From Streptomyces sp. NBC_00483 (GTDB lineage Bacteria > Actinomycetota > Actinomycetes > Streptomycetales > Streptomycetaceae), in contig NZ_CP107880.1 in NCBI RefSeq assembly GCF_036013745.1, positions 3,038,001 to 3,102,000 on the forward strand: a DNA stretch of 64,000 nt, in the 5' to 3' direction. The notes under the pieces were generated by a model that ran no database searches, was not told the origin of the DNA, and saw only the letters and a list, made by a program, of their open reading frames with translations. This document shows, piece after piece, positions 8,799 to 21,794 of this stretch; the stretch's first letter is position 1, and every line of letters begins with the position of its first letter. Both the position numbers and the translations under genes were made by a program.

Positions 8799-9692
8799 AT
8801 GCCCGCAGCGCACGCCGCCGAGACCGGACCCGACGCCGGTCCCGGCACCGGTCCCGGCACTCCCGTCCTGTACGAGGTCAGGGGCCGGGTCGCCCACGTG
8901 ACGATGAACCGCCCGAAGTACCGCAACGCCCAGAACTCGGCGATGACGTACGCCCTGGACTCCGCCTTCTACCGGGCCGCCGAGGACGAGGCCGTGAAGG
9001 TGATCGTGCTCGCGGGCGCGGGCGAGCACTTCTCGGCGGGGCACGACATCGGGACGCCGGAGCGGGACGCGCATCTGCCGTTCGAGCGGCGGGCCGGGCT
9101 GTGGTGGGACCACTCCGACAAGCGGGGCGCCGAGTCGCGGTTCGCCCGTGAGTCGGAGGTGTACCTGGGCATGTGCAGGCGCTGGCGCGAGCTGCCGAAG
9201 CCGGTGATCGCCTCGGTGCAAGGGGCGTGCGTGGCGGGCGGGTTGATGCTGGCCTGGGTGTGCGACCTGATCGTGGCGAGCGAGGACGCGTTCTTCGCCG
9301 ACCCTGTCGTCCGGATGGGGATACCGGGCGTCGAGTACTTCGCGCACCCGTGGGTGATGCCGCCGCGGATCGCCAAGGAGTTCCTGTTCACGGGCGAGCG
9401 GATGAGCGCGCGCAGGGCGTACGAGGTGGGGATGGTCAACCGGGTGGCGCCCCGGGACGAACTGGCGGCGGCCACGCGTGACTTGGCGGACCGGGTGGGT
9501 GAGATGCCGCGGCTCGGGCTCGCGCTGACCAAGCGCGCGGTGAACCAGGCGGAGGATCTCCAGGGCCTGCACGCGGGCATGGACTCGGTCTTCGGCCTGC
9601 ACCACCTGGCGCACGCGCACAACGCGGAGACGGCGGCGGACTCCCTGGGCGGCATGGACGTCCACGCCATGAAGGAGGCGGGCGCCCGATGA
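8799..9692 (+). CDS. Enoyl-CoA hydratase/isomerase of the HIP cluster
   Basis: A crotonase-fold protein of 297 residues: GEHFSAGHDIGTPERD is the first oxyanion-hole segment and VQGACVAGGLMLAWVCDLIVASEDAFFADP the second. The ATG at 8799 is preferred over 8790 because AAGGA (8786-8790) lies eight bases before it and overlaps the earlier ATG. It is first gene of the unit that continues with ipdE1 and ipdE2 (ATGA overlap at 9689). It is longer than EchA20 (about 250 residues) and has an insertion with the WWDHSDKRGAESRF segment, so it is probably not the ring-opening EchA20. The precise substrate is unknown; hydration of an unsaturated C/D-ring CoA ester fits the location. Confidence 0.85.
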   Translation: MPAAHAAETGPDAGPGTGPGTPVLYEVRGRVAHVTMNRPKYRNAQNSAMTYALDSAFYRAAEDEAVKVIVLAGAGEHFSAGHDIGTPERDAHLPFERRAGLWWDHSDKRGAESRFARESEVYLGMCRRWRELPKPVIASVQGACVAGGLMLAWVCDLIVASEDAFFADPVVRMGIPGVEYFAHPWVMPPRIAKEFLFTGERMSARRAYEVGMVNRVAPRDELAAATRDLADRVGEMPRLGLALTKRAVNQAEDLQGLHAGMDSVFGLHHLAHAHNAETAADSLGGMDVHAMKEAGAR

Positions 9693-10828
9693 ACCTGGAG
9701 TTCACCCCGGATCAGGACGCGTTCCGCGAGGAGGCGCGGGCGTGGCTCGCCGAGCACGTTCCGGCCGAGCCGCTGCCCTCCTTGGAAACCGCCGAGGGCT
9801 TCGCCGCGCACCGCGCGTGGGAGGCCGAGATGTCCGCGGACCGCTGGTCGGTCGTCTCGTGGCCCGAGGAGTTCGGGGGCCGCGGTGTCGACATCTTCAA
9901 GTGGCTGATCTTCGAGGAGGAGTACTACGCGGCGGGGGCGCCGGGCCGCGTCTCGCAGAACGGCATCAACCTCCTCGCGCCCACGCTCTTCGACCACGCC
10001 ACGGACGAGCAGCGGGCGCGCGTGCTGCCGTCGATGGCGAGCGGTGAGGTGATCTGGGCGCAGGCCTGGTCGGAGCCGGAGGCGGGTTCCGACCTGGCGG
10101 CGCTGCGGTCGCGGGCGGTGCGCACGGACGGCGGGTGGCGCTTGCGCGGGCAGAAGACGTGGTCGTCGCGGGCGGCGTTCGCGGACCGGGCGTTCGGCAT
10201 CTTCCGTACGGACCCGGAGGCGGCCAAGCCTCATCACGGGCTCACGTACTTGATGTTCGACCTGCGCGCGCCGGGTGTCACGGTCCGGCCGATCGGCCGC
10301 ATCGACGGCAAGCCGGCCTTCGCCGAGCTGTTCCTGGACGACGTGTTCGTGCCCGACGAGGACGTGATCGGGGAGGTCGGCAAGGGCTGGCGCATCGCGA
10401 TGTCGACGACGGGGAACGAGCGGGGGCTCATGCTCCGCTCCCCCGGCCGCTTCCTCGCCTCCGCGGACCGGCTGCTCGAGCTGTGGCGGGAGCGCGGCGC
10501 GGACCCGGCGGTGCGGGACCGGGTGGCGGACGCGGTGGTGGGGGCGCGCGCGTACCAGCTGTTCACGTACGGCAACGCGTCGCGGTTCGCGGCGGGTGAG
10601 CAGATAGGGGCGGAGTCGAGCCTGAACAAGGTGTTCTGGTCGGAGTACGACATCGCGCTGCACGAGACGGCGCTCGAACTTCTCGGCGCCGACGGAGAGT
10701 TGGCGGACGGCGAGTGGGCCGAGGGCTACACCTTCTCGCTCGCGGGGCCCATCTACGCCGGTACGAACGAGATCCAGCGCGACATCATCGCCGAGCGGCT
10801 GCTCGGCCTGCCGAAGGGACGCCGCTGA
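9689..10828 (+). CDS. ipdE1: Acyl-CoA dehydrogenase, IpdE1 (FadE31-like) subunit
   Basis: A 379-residue flavin acyl-CoA dehydrogenase with AQAWSEPEAGSDLAALRS (FAD-binding loop), GQKTWSSRA, and the C-terminal GGPIYAGTNEIQRDIIAERLLGLP-type segment (here LAGPIYAGTNEIQRD). It closely resembles the mycobacterial FadE31/IpdE1 subunit of the heteromeric IpdE1-IpdE2 dehydrogenase, which desaturates a CoA-bound intermediate of ring C/D degradation. Heteromeric steroid dehydrogenases pair one full-length and one shorter degenerate subunit, and the next gene supplies the partner. Its start overlaps the hydratase stop (ATGA) and its stop overlaps the next start by one base (TGATG). Confidence 0.85.
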   Translation: MNLEFTPDQDAFREEARAWLAEHVPAEPLPSLETAEGFAAHRAWEAEMSADRWSVVSWPEEFGGRGVDIFKWLIFEEEYYAAGAPGRVSQNGINLLAPTLFDHATDEQRARVLPSMASGEVIWAQAWSEPEAGSDLAALRSRAVRTDGGWRLRGQKTWSSRAAFADRAFGIFRTDPEAAKPHHGLTYLMFDLRAPGVTVRPIGRIDGKPAFAELFLDDVFVPDEDVIGEVGKGWRIAMSTTGNERGLMLRSPGRFLASADRLLELWRERGADPAVRDRVADAVVGARAYQLFTYGNASRFAAGEQIGAESSLNKVFWSEYDIALHETALELLGADGELADGEWAEGYTFSLAGPIYAGTNEIQRDIIAERLLGLPKGRR

Positions 10829-11763
10829 TGAGGTTCCTCCTGGACGCGGAGCAGGCCGAGTTCGGCCGCACGCTCGACCGGATGCTCACGGCGGCGGACA
10901 CCCCTTCGGTGGTCCGCGCGTGGGCGGGCGGCGACGCGGGGCCCGGGCGGGCGCTGTGGGGGCGGCTCGCGGAGGCGGGCGTGTTCGCGCTCGCGGTGCC
11001 GGAGGCGTACGAGGGGGTGGGCCCGCTTCCCGTGGAACTGGCCTTGTCGTACGTGGAGTTGGGGCGGCACGCGGTGCCGGGTCCTGTGGTCGAGACGGCG
11101 GCGGTGGCGACGTTGCTGAGCGGCACGGAGGCCGCGAAGGAGTGGCTGCCGCGGATCGCGGCGGGAGAGGTGGTGGCCACCCTGCCTTCCGGTCCTTACG
11201 CGCTGGACGCGGACGCGGCGGACGCCGTCTTCATGGTGGACGGTGACGCGGTGCGGCTCGCCGCCGGGTACGGGCCGCTGCGGGAGTCGGCCGACCCCGC
11301 GCGGCGCCTGTTCGTGCCCGAGGGGGGCGAGGTCGTGGCGCGCGGCGCGAAGGTGCGGGAGGCGTCGGAGATGGCGGCACTTCTGACGGCGGCGCAGGCG
11401 CTCGGCGTGGGCCTGGAACTACTCCGCCGCACGGTCGACTACGTCCGGCAGCGCGAGCAGTTCGGCGTGCCGGTCGGCTCGTTCCAGGCGGTCAAGCATC
11501 GCCTCGCGGACGCGCTGGTGGGCCTGGAGTTCGCGCGCCCGCTGCTGTTCGGAGCGGCACTCACGATGTCCCCGTCCGACATCGCAGCGGCGAAGCTCTC
11601 AGCGGGCGAGGCGGCCTACGCGGCAGCCCGTGCAGCTCTCCAACTCCACGGCGCCGTGGGCTACACGGAGGAGCTGGACCTGTCCCTATGGCTCCGCAAG
11701 GCCCGCCCACTCCGGGACGCATGGGCCACACCGTCCGCGTGCCGCGCGCGAATCGTGGCATAG
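10828..11763 (+). CDS. ipdE2: Acyl-CoA dehydrogenase small subunit, IpdE2-like
   Basis: A 311-residue acyl-CoA dehydrogenase-like protein, shorter than its neighbour. The N-terminal helical domain (FLLDAEQAEFGRTLDRML) and C-terminal helices (QALGVGLELLRRTVDYVRQREQFGVPVGSFQAVKHRLAD, then LQLHGAVGYTEELDLSLWLRKA) are clear, while the middle beta domain is reduced. RQREQFG and QLHGAVGYTEE are FAD-contacting segments that the small subunit normally contributes. It is translationally coupled to ipdE1 by TGATG. The ATG at 10828 is chosen; the frame open upstream is the ipdE1 shadow. Whether it corresponds to FadE33 or FadE32 is not settled. Confidence 0.8.
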   Translation: MRFLLDAEQAEFGRTLDRMLTAADTPSVVRAWAGGDAGPGRALWGRLAEAGVFALAVPEAYEGVGPLPVELALSYVELGRHAVPGPVVETAAVATLLSGTEAAKEWLPRIAAGEVVATLPSGPYALDADAADAVFMVDGDAVRLAAGYGPLRESADPARRLFVPEGGEVVARGAKVREASEMAALLTAAQALGVGLELLRRTVDYVRQREQFGVPVGSFQAVKHRLADALVGLEFARPLLFGAALTMSPSDIAAAKLSAGEAAYAAARAALQLHGAVGYTEELDLSLWLRKARPLRDAWATPSACRARIVA

Positions 11764-12244
11764 CGGCCCCCGTAACGGTCACGCGGCACCGGGGCGCCGC
11801 CTTGCCCACCCTGCCGCCCCAGGCGGCAGATTGCCCAAGGCGGTGGCGATCGACCGCAACGGGTGGGGAGCCGTGCCTGCGGCGGATTGCCCATGGCCGT
11901 GGCGGCGTCGGCCGCAGCGGTTGGCGGAGGTTGCCCAAGACGGGGCGACGTCGACCGCGACGGGTGGGGAGCCGTGGCCGTCGCCGGATCGCCCAAGGCG
12001 GCGCCGGCACCCCGTCGGGCCGACGCCCCCGGAGGGGGCGGGTGGGCAAATCAAGCCCCTGCGGCGCTTGAGCAGCGGGGTCCGGGGCGGAGCCCCGAAT
12101 CCGTAACGCCGGTCCGGCAAAACCAGCCCCGCCGGCGATTGAGGCGCGGGGTCCGGGGCGGAGCCCCGTGGCGTAGGACCGGTACCGGGTCAGGAACGGG
12201 CACCGGTCGCCAAGTCGCACAGACACTCGCTTAATGTGTGCCGC
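11764..12244. repeat. Gene-free repeat block with composite palindromic units
   Basis: No gene is supported in this 481-base gap. It contains a 48-base segment (11796-11843) whose exact reverse complement occurs at 43979-44026, several degenerate copies of its TTGCCCA(A)GGCGG core, a GC palindrome CCGACGCCCCCGG...(12020-12046) also present inverted at 43891-43917, and two copies (12051-12097 and 12123-12168) of the dispersed unit that runs CAAGCCCC..CGGCG.TTGAG..GCGGGGTCCGGGGCGGAGCCCCG. The same modules occur in the same relative order, reversed, near 43.8-44.0 kb. Confidence 0.8.
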
Positions 12245-13147
12245 ATGAAACGCGCAGGCTGCCTGCTCCTCTCCTTCGTCGCCGTGGCCCCCCTCGCCAC
12301 CGCCGCCGTCTACCTCCTGTCACCGGACGACAAGCAGGACGGCGCGGGCCCACGCCCCACCACCTCCGCCCCGGCCCGCCCCGGCAACCAGTCGGAAGCG
12401 GAGCGCAAGGCCGACGACAAGGTGATCGCAAGCCTGCCTCCCGGCCTCGCCGCCCCGCAGAAGAAGGACCTGGCCCAGCAGATCGTCGCCAGCGCCGAGA
12501 ACTCGACCCTCAACTGGCGTGGCCAGTACGGCTACATCGAGGACATCGACGACGGCCAGGGCTACACGGCCGGCATCATCGGCTTCTGCACCGGCACCCA
12601 CGACCTGCTGACCCTGGTCGAGCGCTACACCAAGACCCACCCGGACAACGGCCTCGCCCGCTACCTCCCCGCCCTGCGCAAGGTCGACGGCACGGACTCC
12701 CACAAGGGCCTCGACCCCGGCTTCACCGCGGCGTGGAAGCAGGAGGCCACGCACAAGGCCTTCCGGGACATCCAGGAGAAGGAGCGCGACCGCGGCTACT
12801 TCGACCCCGCGGTCCGCCTCGCCAAGCTCGACGGCCTCGGCACGCTCGGCCAGTTCGTCTACTACGACGCGATGGTCCTGCACGGCCCCGGCACAAGCCC
12901 GAACGGCTTCTACGGACTGCGCGAGGCGGCCCTCAAGGAGGCCGACACCCCGTCGCAGGGCGGCAGCGAGAAGAACTACCTCGACATCTTCCTCGACCTG
13001 CGCCGCAAGGCCATGAAGTCCAAGAACCCCGACCGCGACACCACCCGCATCGACACGGCGCAGCGCCAGTTCCTCTACGACGGGAACCTGTCCCTGAAGA
13101 CTCCGCTGACGTGGAAGGTGTACGGCGAGACGTTCCACGTCGACTGA
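12245..13147 (+). CDS. Secreted chitosanase, glycoside hydrolase family 46
   Basis: A 300-residue exported endo-chitosanase. Residues 1-20 form a signal peptide or membrane anchor (MKRAGCLLLSFVAVAPLATA), followed by a Pro/Thr/Ala linker to about 50. The catalytic domain matches Streptomyces N174 CsnA: the proton donor corresponds to Glu85 in VASAENSTLNW and the second carboxylate to Asp103 in EDIDDGQGYTAG. IIGFCTGTHDLL, RDRGYFDPAVRLAKLDGLGTLGQFVYYDA and LKTPLTWKVYG are further family landmarks. ATG 12245 gives a normal signal peptide; an in-frame ATG nine bases earlier (12236) is possible, and neither has a clear ribosome site, so initiation may be leaderless. No CsnR-type operator was recognised. 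Confidence 0.93.
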   Translation: MKRAGCLLLSFVAVAPLATAAVYLLSPDDKQDGAGPRPTTSAPARPGNQSEAERKADDKVIASLPPGLAAPQKKDLAQQIVASAENSTLNWRGQYGYIEDIDDGQGYTAGIIGFCTGTHDLLTLVERYTKTHPDNGLARYLPALRKVDGTDSHKGLDPGFTAAWKQEATHKAFRDIQEKERDRGYFDPAVRLAKLDGLGTLGQFVYYDAMVLHGPGTSPNGFYGLREAALKEADTPSQGGSEKNYLDIFLDLRRKAMKSKNPDRDTTRIDTAQRQFLYDGNLSLKTPLTWKVYGETFHVD

Positions 13148-13274
13148 CGCGACCGAGCCCGAAGCCCCCCGAACGCACCGCGACGCCCGCCCAGCGTCCG
13201 GTCGGGGACTTTATAGGGCGAGCGTCGCGCTCAGTTCCGTACGCCGTTGTACGGGACGTTTCAGCGGCGGACCG

Positions 13275-14730
13275 TCACACGGCCAGCGCGCGGTCCGTCG
13301 GGCGGATCGGAGCGTGCAGCTCCGACACCCCGGTCAGGAAGCGGTCCACGCCGCGGGCGGCCGAGCGGCCCTCCGCGATGGCCCACACGATGAGGGACTG
13401 GCCGCGGCCGGCGTCGCCCGCCACGAACACACCCGGGACGTTCGTCTGGAACTCGTCGTCGCGGGCGACGTTGCCGCGCGCGTCGAGGTCGAGGCCGAAC
13501 TGCGAGACCAGGCCGTTCTCCTGGTCCGTGCCCGTGAAGCCCATCGCGAGGGTGACCAGCTGCGCCGGGATCTTGCGCTCGGTGCCGGGCTTGTTGACGA
13601 GCTTGCCGTCGACGAACTCGACCTCGGCGAGGTGCAGCCACTGGACGTTGCCGTCCTCGTCGCCCTCGAAGTGGGTGGTGCCCGCAGAGTAGATGCGCTC
13701 GCCGCCCTCCTCGTGGGCCGAGGTGACCTTGTAGAGCATCGGGAACGTCGGCCACGGCTGCGTGGTCGTGTTCCGGTCGTCGTTCGGGCGCGGCATGATC
13801 TCCAGCTGCGTCACCGAGGCGGCGCCCTGGCGGTGGGCGGTGCCCACGCAGTCGGCGCCGGTGTCACCGCCGCCGATCACGACGACGTGCTTGCCCTCGG
13901 CGGTGATGGGCGGCTGGACGTAGTCGCCCTCCTGCACCTTGTTGGAGAGGGGCAGGTACTCCATCGCGTAGTGGATGCCGTTCAACTCGCGGCCGGGGAC
14001 CGGGAGATCACGCGACACGGTCGCACCCGCGGCCACGACGACGGCGTCGTAGCGCTTGCGCAGGCCCGCGGCGTCGATGTCGCGGCCGACCTCCACGCCG
14101 GTGCGGAACTTGGTGCCCTCCGCGCGCATCTGCTCGATGCGGCGGTTGATGTGGCGCTTCTCCATCTTGAACTCGGGGATGCCGTAGCGGAGCAGGCCGC
14201 CGATGCGGTCGGCGCGCTCGTAGACGGCGACCGTGTGGCCGGCCCGCGTCAGCTGCTGGGCGGCGGCGAGACCCGCCGGGCCCGAGCCGATGACGGCGAC
14301 GGTCTTGCCCGACAGGCGCTCGGGGATCTGCGGGGCGACGTCGCCCCGGTCCCACGCCTGGTCGATGATCGAGACCTCGACGTTCTTGATGGTCACGGCC
14401 GGCTGGTTGATGCCGAGCACGCACGCCGACTCACAGGGCGCCGGGCAGAGGCGACCGGTGAACTCCGGGAAGTTGTTGGTCGCGTGCAGGCGCTCCTGCG
14501 CGGCCGACCAGTCCTCGCGGTACGCGTAGTCGTTCCACTCGGGGATCAGGTTCCCCAGCGGGCAGCCGTTGTGACAGAACGGGATGCCGCAGTCCATGCA
14601 GCGGGACGCCTGCTTGCTGATGATGGGGAGCAGGGACCCGGGAACGTAGACCTCGTTCCAGTCCTTGACGCGCTCGTCGACCGGGCGGGTCCGGGCGACT
14701 TCGCGCCCGTGGTTGAGAAAGCCCTTGGGA

Positions 14731-14738
<8 letters not shown>
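13275..14738 (-). CDS. gltD: Glutamate synthase small subunit (NADPH)
   Basis: A 487-residue flavoprotein that passes NADPH electrons to GltB. The N-terminal iron-sulfur region has [19 protein letters not shown] and [17 protein letters not shown] binding is [15 protein letters not shown], and NADPH binding is [33 protein letters not shown] near the C-terminus is typical. It follows gltB with an eight-base overlap (start 14738, gltB stop 14731), so stoichiometric coupled synthesis is expected. It converges on the chitosanase gene. Confidence 0.97.
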
Positions 14739-19329
<4,591 letters not shown>

Positions 19330-19668
19330 CGGCTCTCCCGTCGTCGTCGTGGCAAGGTACGTGCCGAGGGACGACGTTGGCCCTCTGCGGAGAAGTGCAA
19401 CTCAAAAATTTCGTGCAAGTTACATGATGGAGCGGTTCTCGGGAACCGGATACTGCGTTCCAACATGCGGACACCGCGGGTGGCGGCGGGAGAGGCCTGG
19501 CCGGGCAGATCGATGACCGAGGGCCGGGGTGGTGCTGGCGTGCGCCGCGGGCCTCATTGCCCCCAGCGCTTACGGCTCATGCCCCGTGGTCTCGCAATCG
19601 AAACCGCGCGGTAACGACTACTTATGCAAGGCGCTGTATAGGCATCTTCAGGCCACGGCCGCGACCCG
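19330..19668 (-). promoter_or_regulatory. gltB upstream region with paired TTGCAC repeats
   Basis: This 339-base gap separates the VIT-family stop from gltB and holds no supported gene. On the minus strand two identical TTGCAC hexamers (19418-19413 and 19400-19395) are exactly 18 bases apart, separated by an AT-rich stretch (GAAATTTTTGAG) that is rare in this genome. They lie 66-90 bases before the gltB ATG. A GGTTCC/GGAACC hairpin lies farther upstream near 19435-19450. The paired sites look like a regulator or promoter element for gltBD; no known consensus was recognised. Confidence 0.4.
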
Positions 19669-20400
19669 TCAACCAGCAAAAGTGCCGAAGATGCTCCCCA
19701 GGAGATACGTCACACCCGCCGCGGCACCACCGAGGACCAACTGCCGCAATCCGCTGAACCACCAGGAACGCGCCGTCACCTTGGCCACGACGGCCCCGCA
19801 CGCGAAGAGTCCGAGGAGCGCGAGCAGCACGGCGGGCCACAGCGCGCTCGCCCCGAGCAGATAGGGCAGCACCGGGATCAGGGCGCCGAGCGCGAACGAC
19901 CCGAAGGACGAGACGGCGGCGACCGTCGGCGAGGGAAGATCGCCGGGGTCGATGCCCAGCTCCTCCCGCGCATGTATCTCCAGGGCCTGCTCGGGGTCCC
20001 GCGACAGCTGCCCGGCCACCTTGTGCGCGAGCTCCGGCTCGACGCCGCGGGAGATGTACAGCTCGGCGAGCTCCCGCTCCTCGTCGGCCGGATGCTTCCT
20101 CAACTCGCGCCGCTCGACGTCGAGTTCGGCCTCGACCAGCTCGCGCTGGGAGGCGACGGAGGTGTACTCGCCCGCGGCCATGGAGAAGGCTCCGGCGGCG
20201 AGGCCCGACAGCCCGGTGATGATGATCGTCTGCTGCGAGACGGCGCCGCCCGCGACGCCGGCCATGAGCGCGAAGTTGGAGACGAGCCCGTCCATCGCGC
20301 CGAAGACCGCGGGCCGCAGCCAGCCACCGTTGACATCGCGGTGGGTGTGGTTGTCCCGGTGGGCGTCGTGCAGATCCGCCCCGGTCTCGATGATGGTCAT
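19669..20400 (-). CDS. VIT1/CCC1-family membrane transporter (iron/manganese type)
   Basis: A 243-residue membrane protein of the vacuolar iron transporter family. After a His/Asp-rich N-terminal stretch (DLHDAHRDNHTHRD), GGWLRPAVFGAMDGLVSNFALMAGVAGG forms the first membrane segment, and GLAAGAFSMAAGEYTSVASQRE is the family signature. The cytosolic helical hairpin rich in Glu (VEAELDVERRELRKHPADEERELAELY) resembles the metal-binding domain of VIT proteins. Three further hydrophobic segments follow (about 160-240). It probably moves divalent cations out of the cytoplasm. The start at 20400 is the first Met before conserved sequence; the open frame extends 73 codons upstream without similarity. 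Confidence 0.88.
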   Translation of the reverse strand: MTIIETGADLHDAHRDNHTHRDVNGGWLRPAVFGAMDGLVSNFALMAGVAGGAVSQQTIIITGLSGLAAGAFSMAAGEYTSVASQRELVEAELDVERRELRKHPADEERELAELYISRGVEPELAHKVAGQLSRDPEQALEIHAREELGIDPGDLPSPTVAAVSSFGSFALGALIPVLPYLLGASALWPAVLLALLGLFACGAVVAKVTARSWWFSGLRQLVLGGAAAGVTYLLGSIFGTFAG

Positions 20401-20600
20401 GCTCGTGGACCCCGCTCCCCTGTGACTGCTGACTACCGACTGCCGTTTGCGAGCTGCCGTTGACGAGTCCGAAAGTACGCGCGAAAAATCGACCCTGCCA
20501 GCAAGGAAGGCCGTACTTACCTGCGGTTTTGCGCCCTGCGCAACACGCTGACCTCCACCTTCCCGGACTAGCCCGTGAGGTGGATCACATGATGGGTGCG

Positions 20601-20630
20601 TTGACGGGCAGGGAAACAAGGACGCAACAT
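20601..20630 (+). promoter_or_regulatory. Promoter of the LacI/ABC/glycohydrolase operon
   Basis: TTGACG (20601-20606) and CAACAT (20625-20630) are spaced by 18 bases. Transcription would start at about 20636, inside the first LacI-type operator, which is the arrangement expected for simple repression. Confidence 0.5.
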
Positions 20631-20632
20631 CC

Positions 20633-20663
20633 GTAAACGTTTACAGAAGCGGGAAACGTTTAC
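20633..20663 (+). promoter_or_regulatory. Two LacI-family operators
   Basis: GTAAACGTTTAC (20633-20644, a perfect palindrome) and GGAAACGTTTAC (20652-20663) carry the AAACGTTT core with central CG typical of LacI/CcpA/GalR operators. Their centres are 19 bases apart. They sit immediately after the -10 box and just before the regulator gene, so the regulator probably represses itself and the whole downstream operon. Confidence 0.85.
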
Positions 20664-20704
20664 AGCATGACGGCGACAGCATGACGGCGAAGGGGGCAGG
20701 CGCG

Positions 20705-21778
20705 GTGCCGAGGACCACGACGCAGGCGACGGCGGCGGCGACCGGTGGCGGTCAGCCGACGATCATCTCCATCGCCGAGCGCGCGGGGGTCTCCATCGCG
20801 TCCGTCTCCCGCGTGCTCAACGGGATCGGGGCCCGCCCCGCGACCGTCGAGAAGGTCGAGCGCGCCGCCGCCGAACTCGGCTATGTGCCGAACGCGGTGG
20901 CCCGCTCCCTCAAGGACGGCCGCACCCGCCAGCTCACCTTCGCGATGCCCGACATCGGCAACCCGGTCTATGTGGCGATGGTCCGCGCCATCCAGTCCGT
21001 CGCGAAGGCCGCCGGGTACCGCCTCCTCCTGCACTCCACGGACGCCGTCGCCGAGGACGAACTCGCCGTGCTCCGCAGCCTCGGCGACCGCACCAGCGAC
21101 GGCCTCATCCTGTGCCCCATCCGCATCACGGACGCCCACGTGGACGCGCTGCGCTCGGCCTCGGGCCCGGTCGTCGTCATCGGCTCACTGCCCAGCGGCG
21201 TCCCCGTCGACAGCGTGCGCGCCGACTCCGTCGAGGGCGTCGCGCTCGCGGTGCGTCATCTGTACGAGACGGGCCGGCGCCGCATCGCCTTCGTCAACGG
21301 CCCCGCCGACACGGTTCCCGGCCGCAAGCGCGGCGAGGGCTTCCGCAAGGCCCTCGCGGACTGCGGCCTCGTATACGACCCGGAGCTCGTGGTGCACACG
21401 GACTTCGGCATCGAGTCCGGGGCCACGGCCGCCGAGTCGCTCCTCGACCTGCGGCCCGACGCGGTCTTCGGCGCCAACGACCAGCTGGCCCTCGGCGCCG
21501 CCCGCGCCCTGCACGCCCGTGGCCTGCGGATACCCGAGGACGTCGCGGTCGCGGGGATGGACGACAGCGTGCTCGCGCAGGCCGGCTGGCCCCCGCTGAC
21601 CAGCGTCGACCTGGGCTCCACCGAGCGCGGGCGACGCGCCGCCGAACTGCTGCTGCACCGCCTCGACACCCCGGAAGCACCCGGAAGCACCGCAGAGAAC
21701 CCCGCTCCCCGCTCCACCACCGCCCCTCCCCGCCTCGTCGTCCGCGCCTCCACGGGCCGGGCGGCGCCCGACAGTTGA
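20705..21778 (+). CDS. LacI-family transcriptional repressor of the sugar operon
   Basis: A 357-residue LacI/GalR regulator. The N-terminal headpiece is TIISIAERAGVSIASVSRVLNG, followed by the hinge (YVPNAVARSLKDGRT) and a periplasmic-binding-like ligand domain with DGLILCPIRIT, GRRRIAFVNGP, FGANDQLALGAARAL and VAGMDDS. The GTG at 20705 is chosen because AAGGGGG lies eight bases upstream; the ATG at 20681 has no ribosome site. A five-codon frame (ATG 20667 to TGA) precedes it and shares a direct repeat with the 20681 ATG. It is followed 16 bases later by the ABC genes. Ligand specificity is unknown but should match the imported compound. Confidence 0.92.
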   Translation: MPRTTTQATAAATGGGQPTIISIAERAGVSIASVSRVLNGIGARPATVEKVERAAAELGYVPNAVARSLKDGRTRQLTFAMPDIGNPVYVAMVRAIQSVAKAAGYRLLLHSTDAVAEDELAVLRSLGDRTSDGLILCPIRITDAHVDALRSASGPVVVIGSLPSGVPVDSVRADSVEGVALAVRHLYETGRRRIAFVNGPADTVPGRKRGEGFRKALADCGLVYDPELVVHTDFGIESGATAAESLLDLRPDAVFGANDQLALGAARALHARGLRIPEDVAVAGMDDSVLAQAGWPPLTSVDLGSTERGRRAAELLLHRLDTPEAPGSTAENPAPRSTTAPPRLVVRASTGRAAPDS

Positions 21779-21794
21779 GACATCGAGGATTCCC

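Noticed and set aside
20667..20684. Five-codon leader peptide (MTATA) before lacI
   Set aside because: Start has no ribosome site and the peptide has no attenuation features; kept only as a remark.
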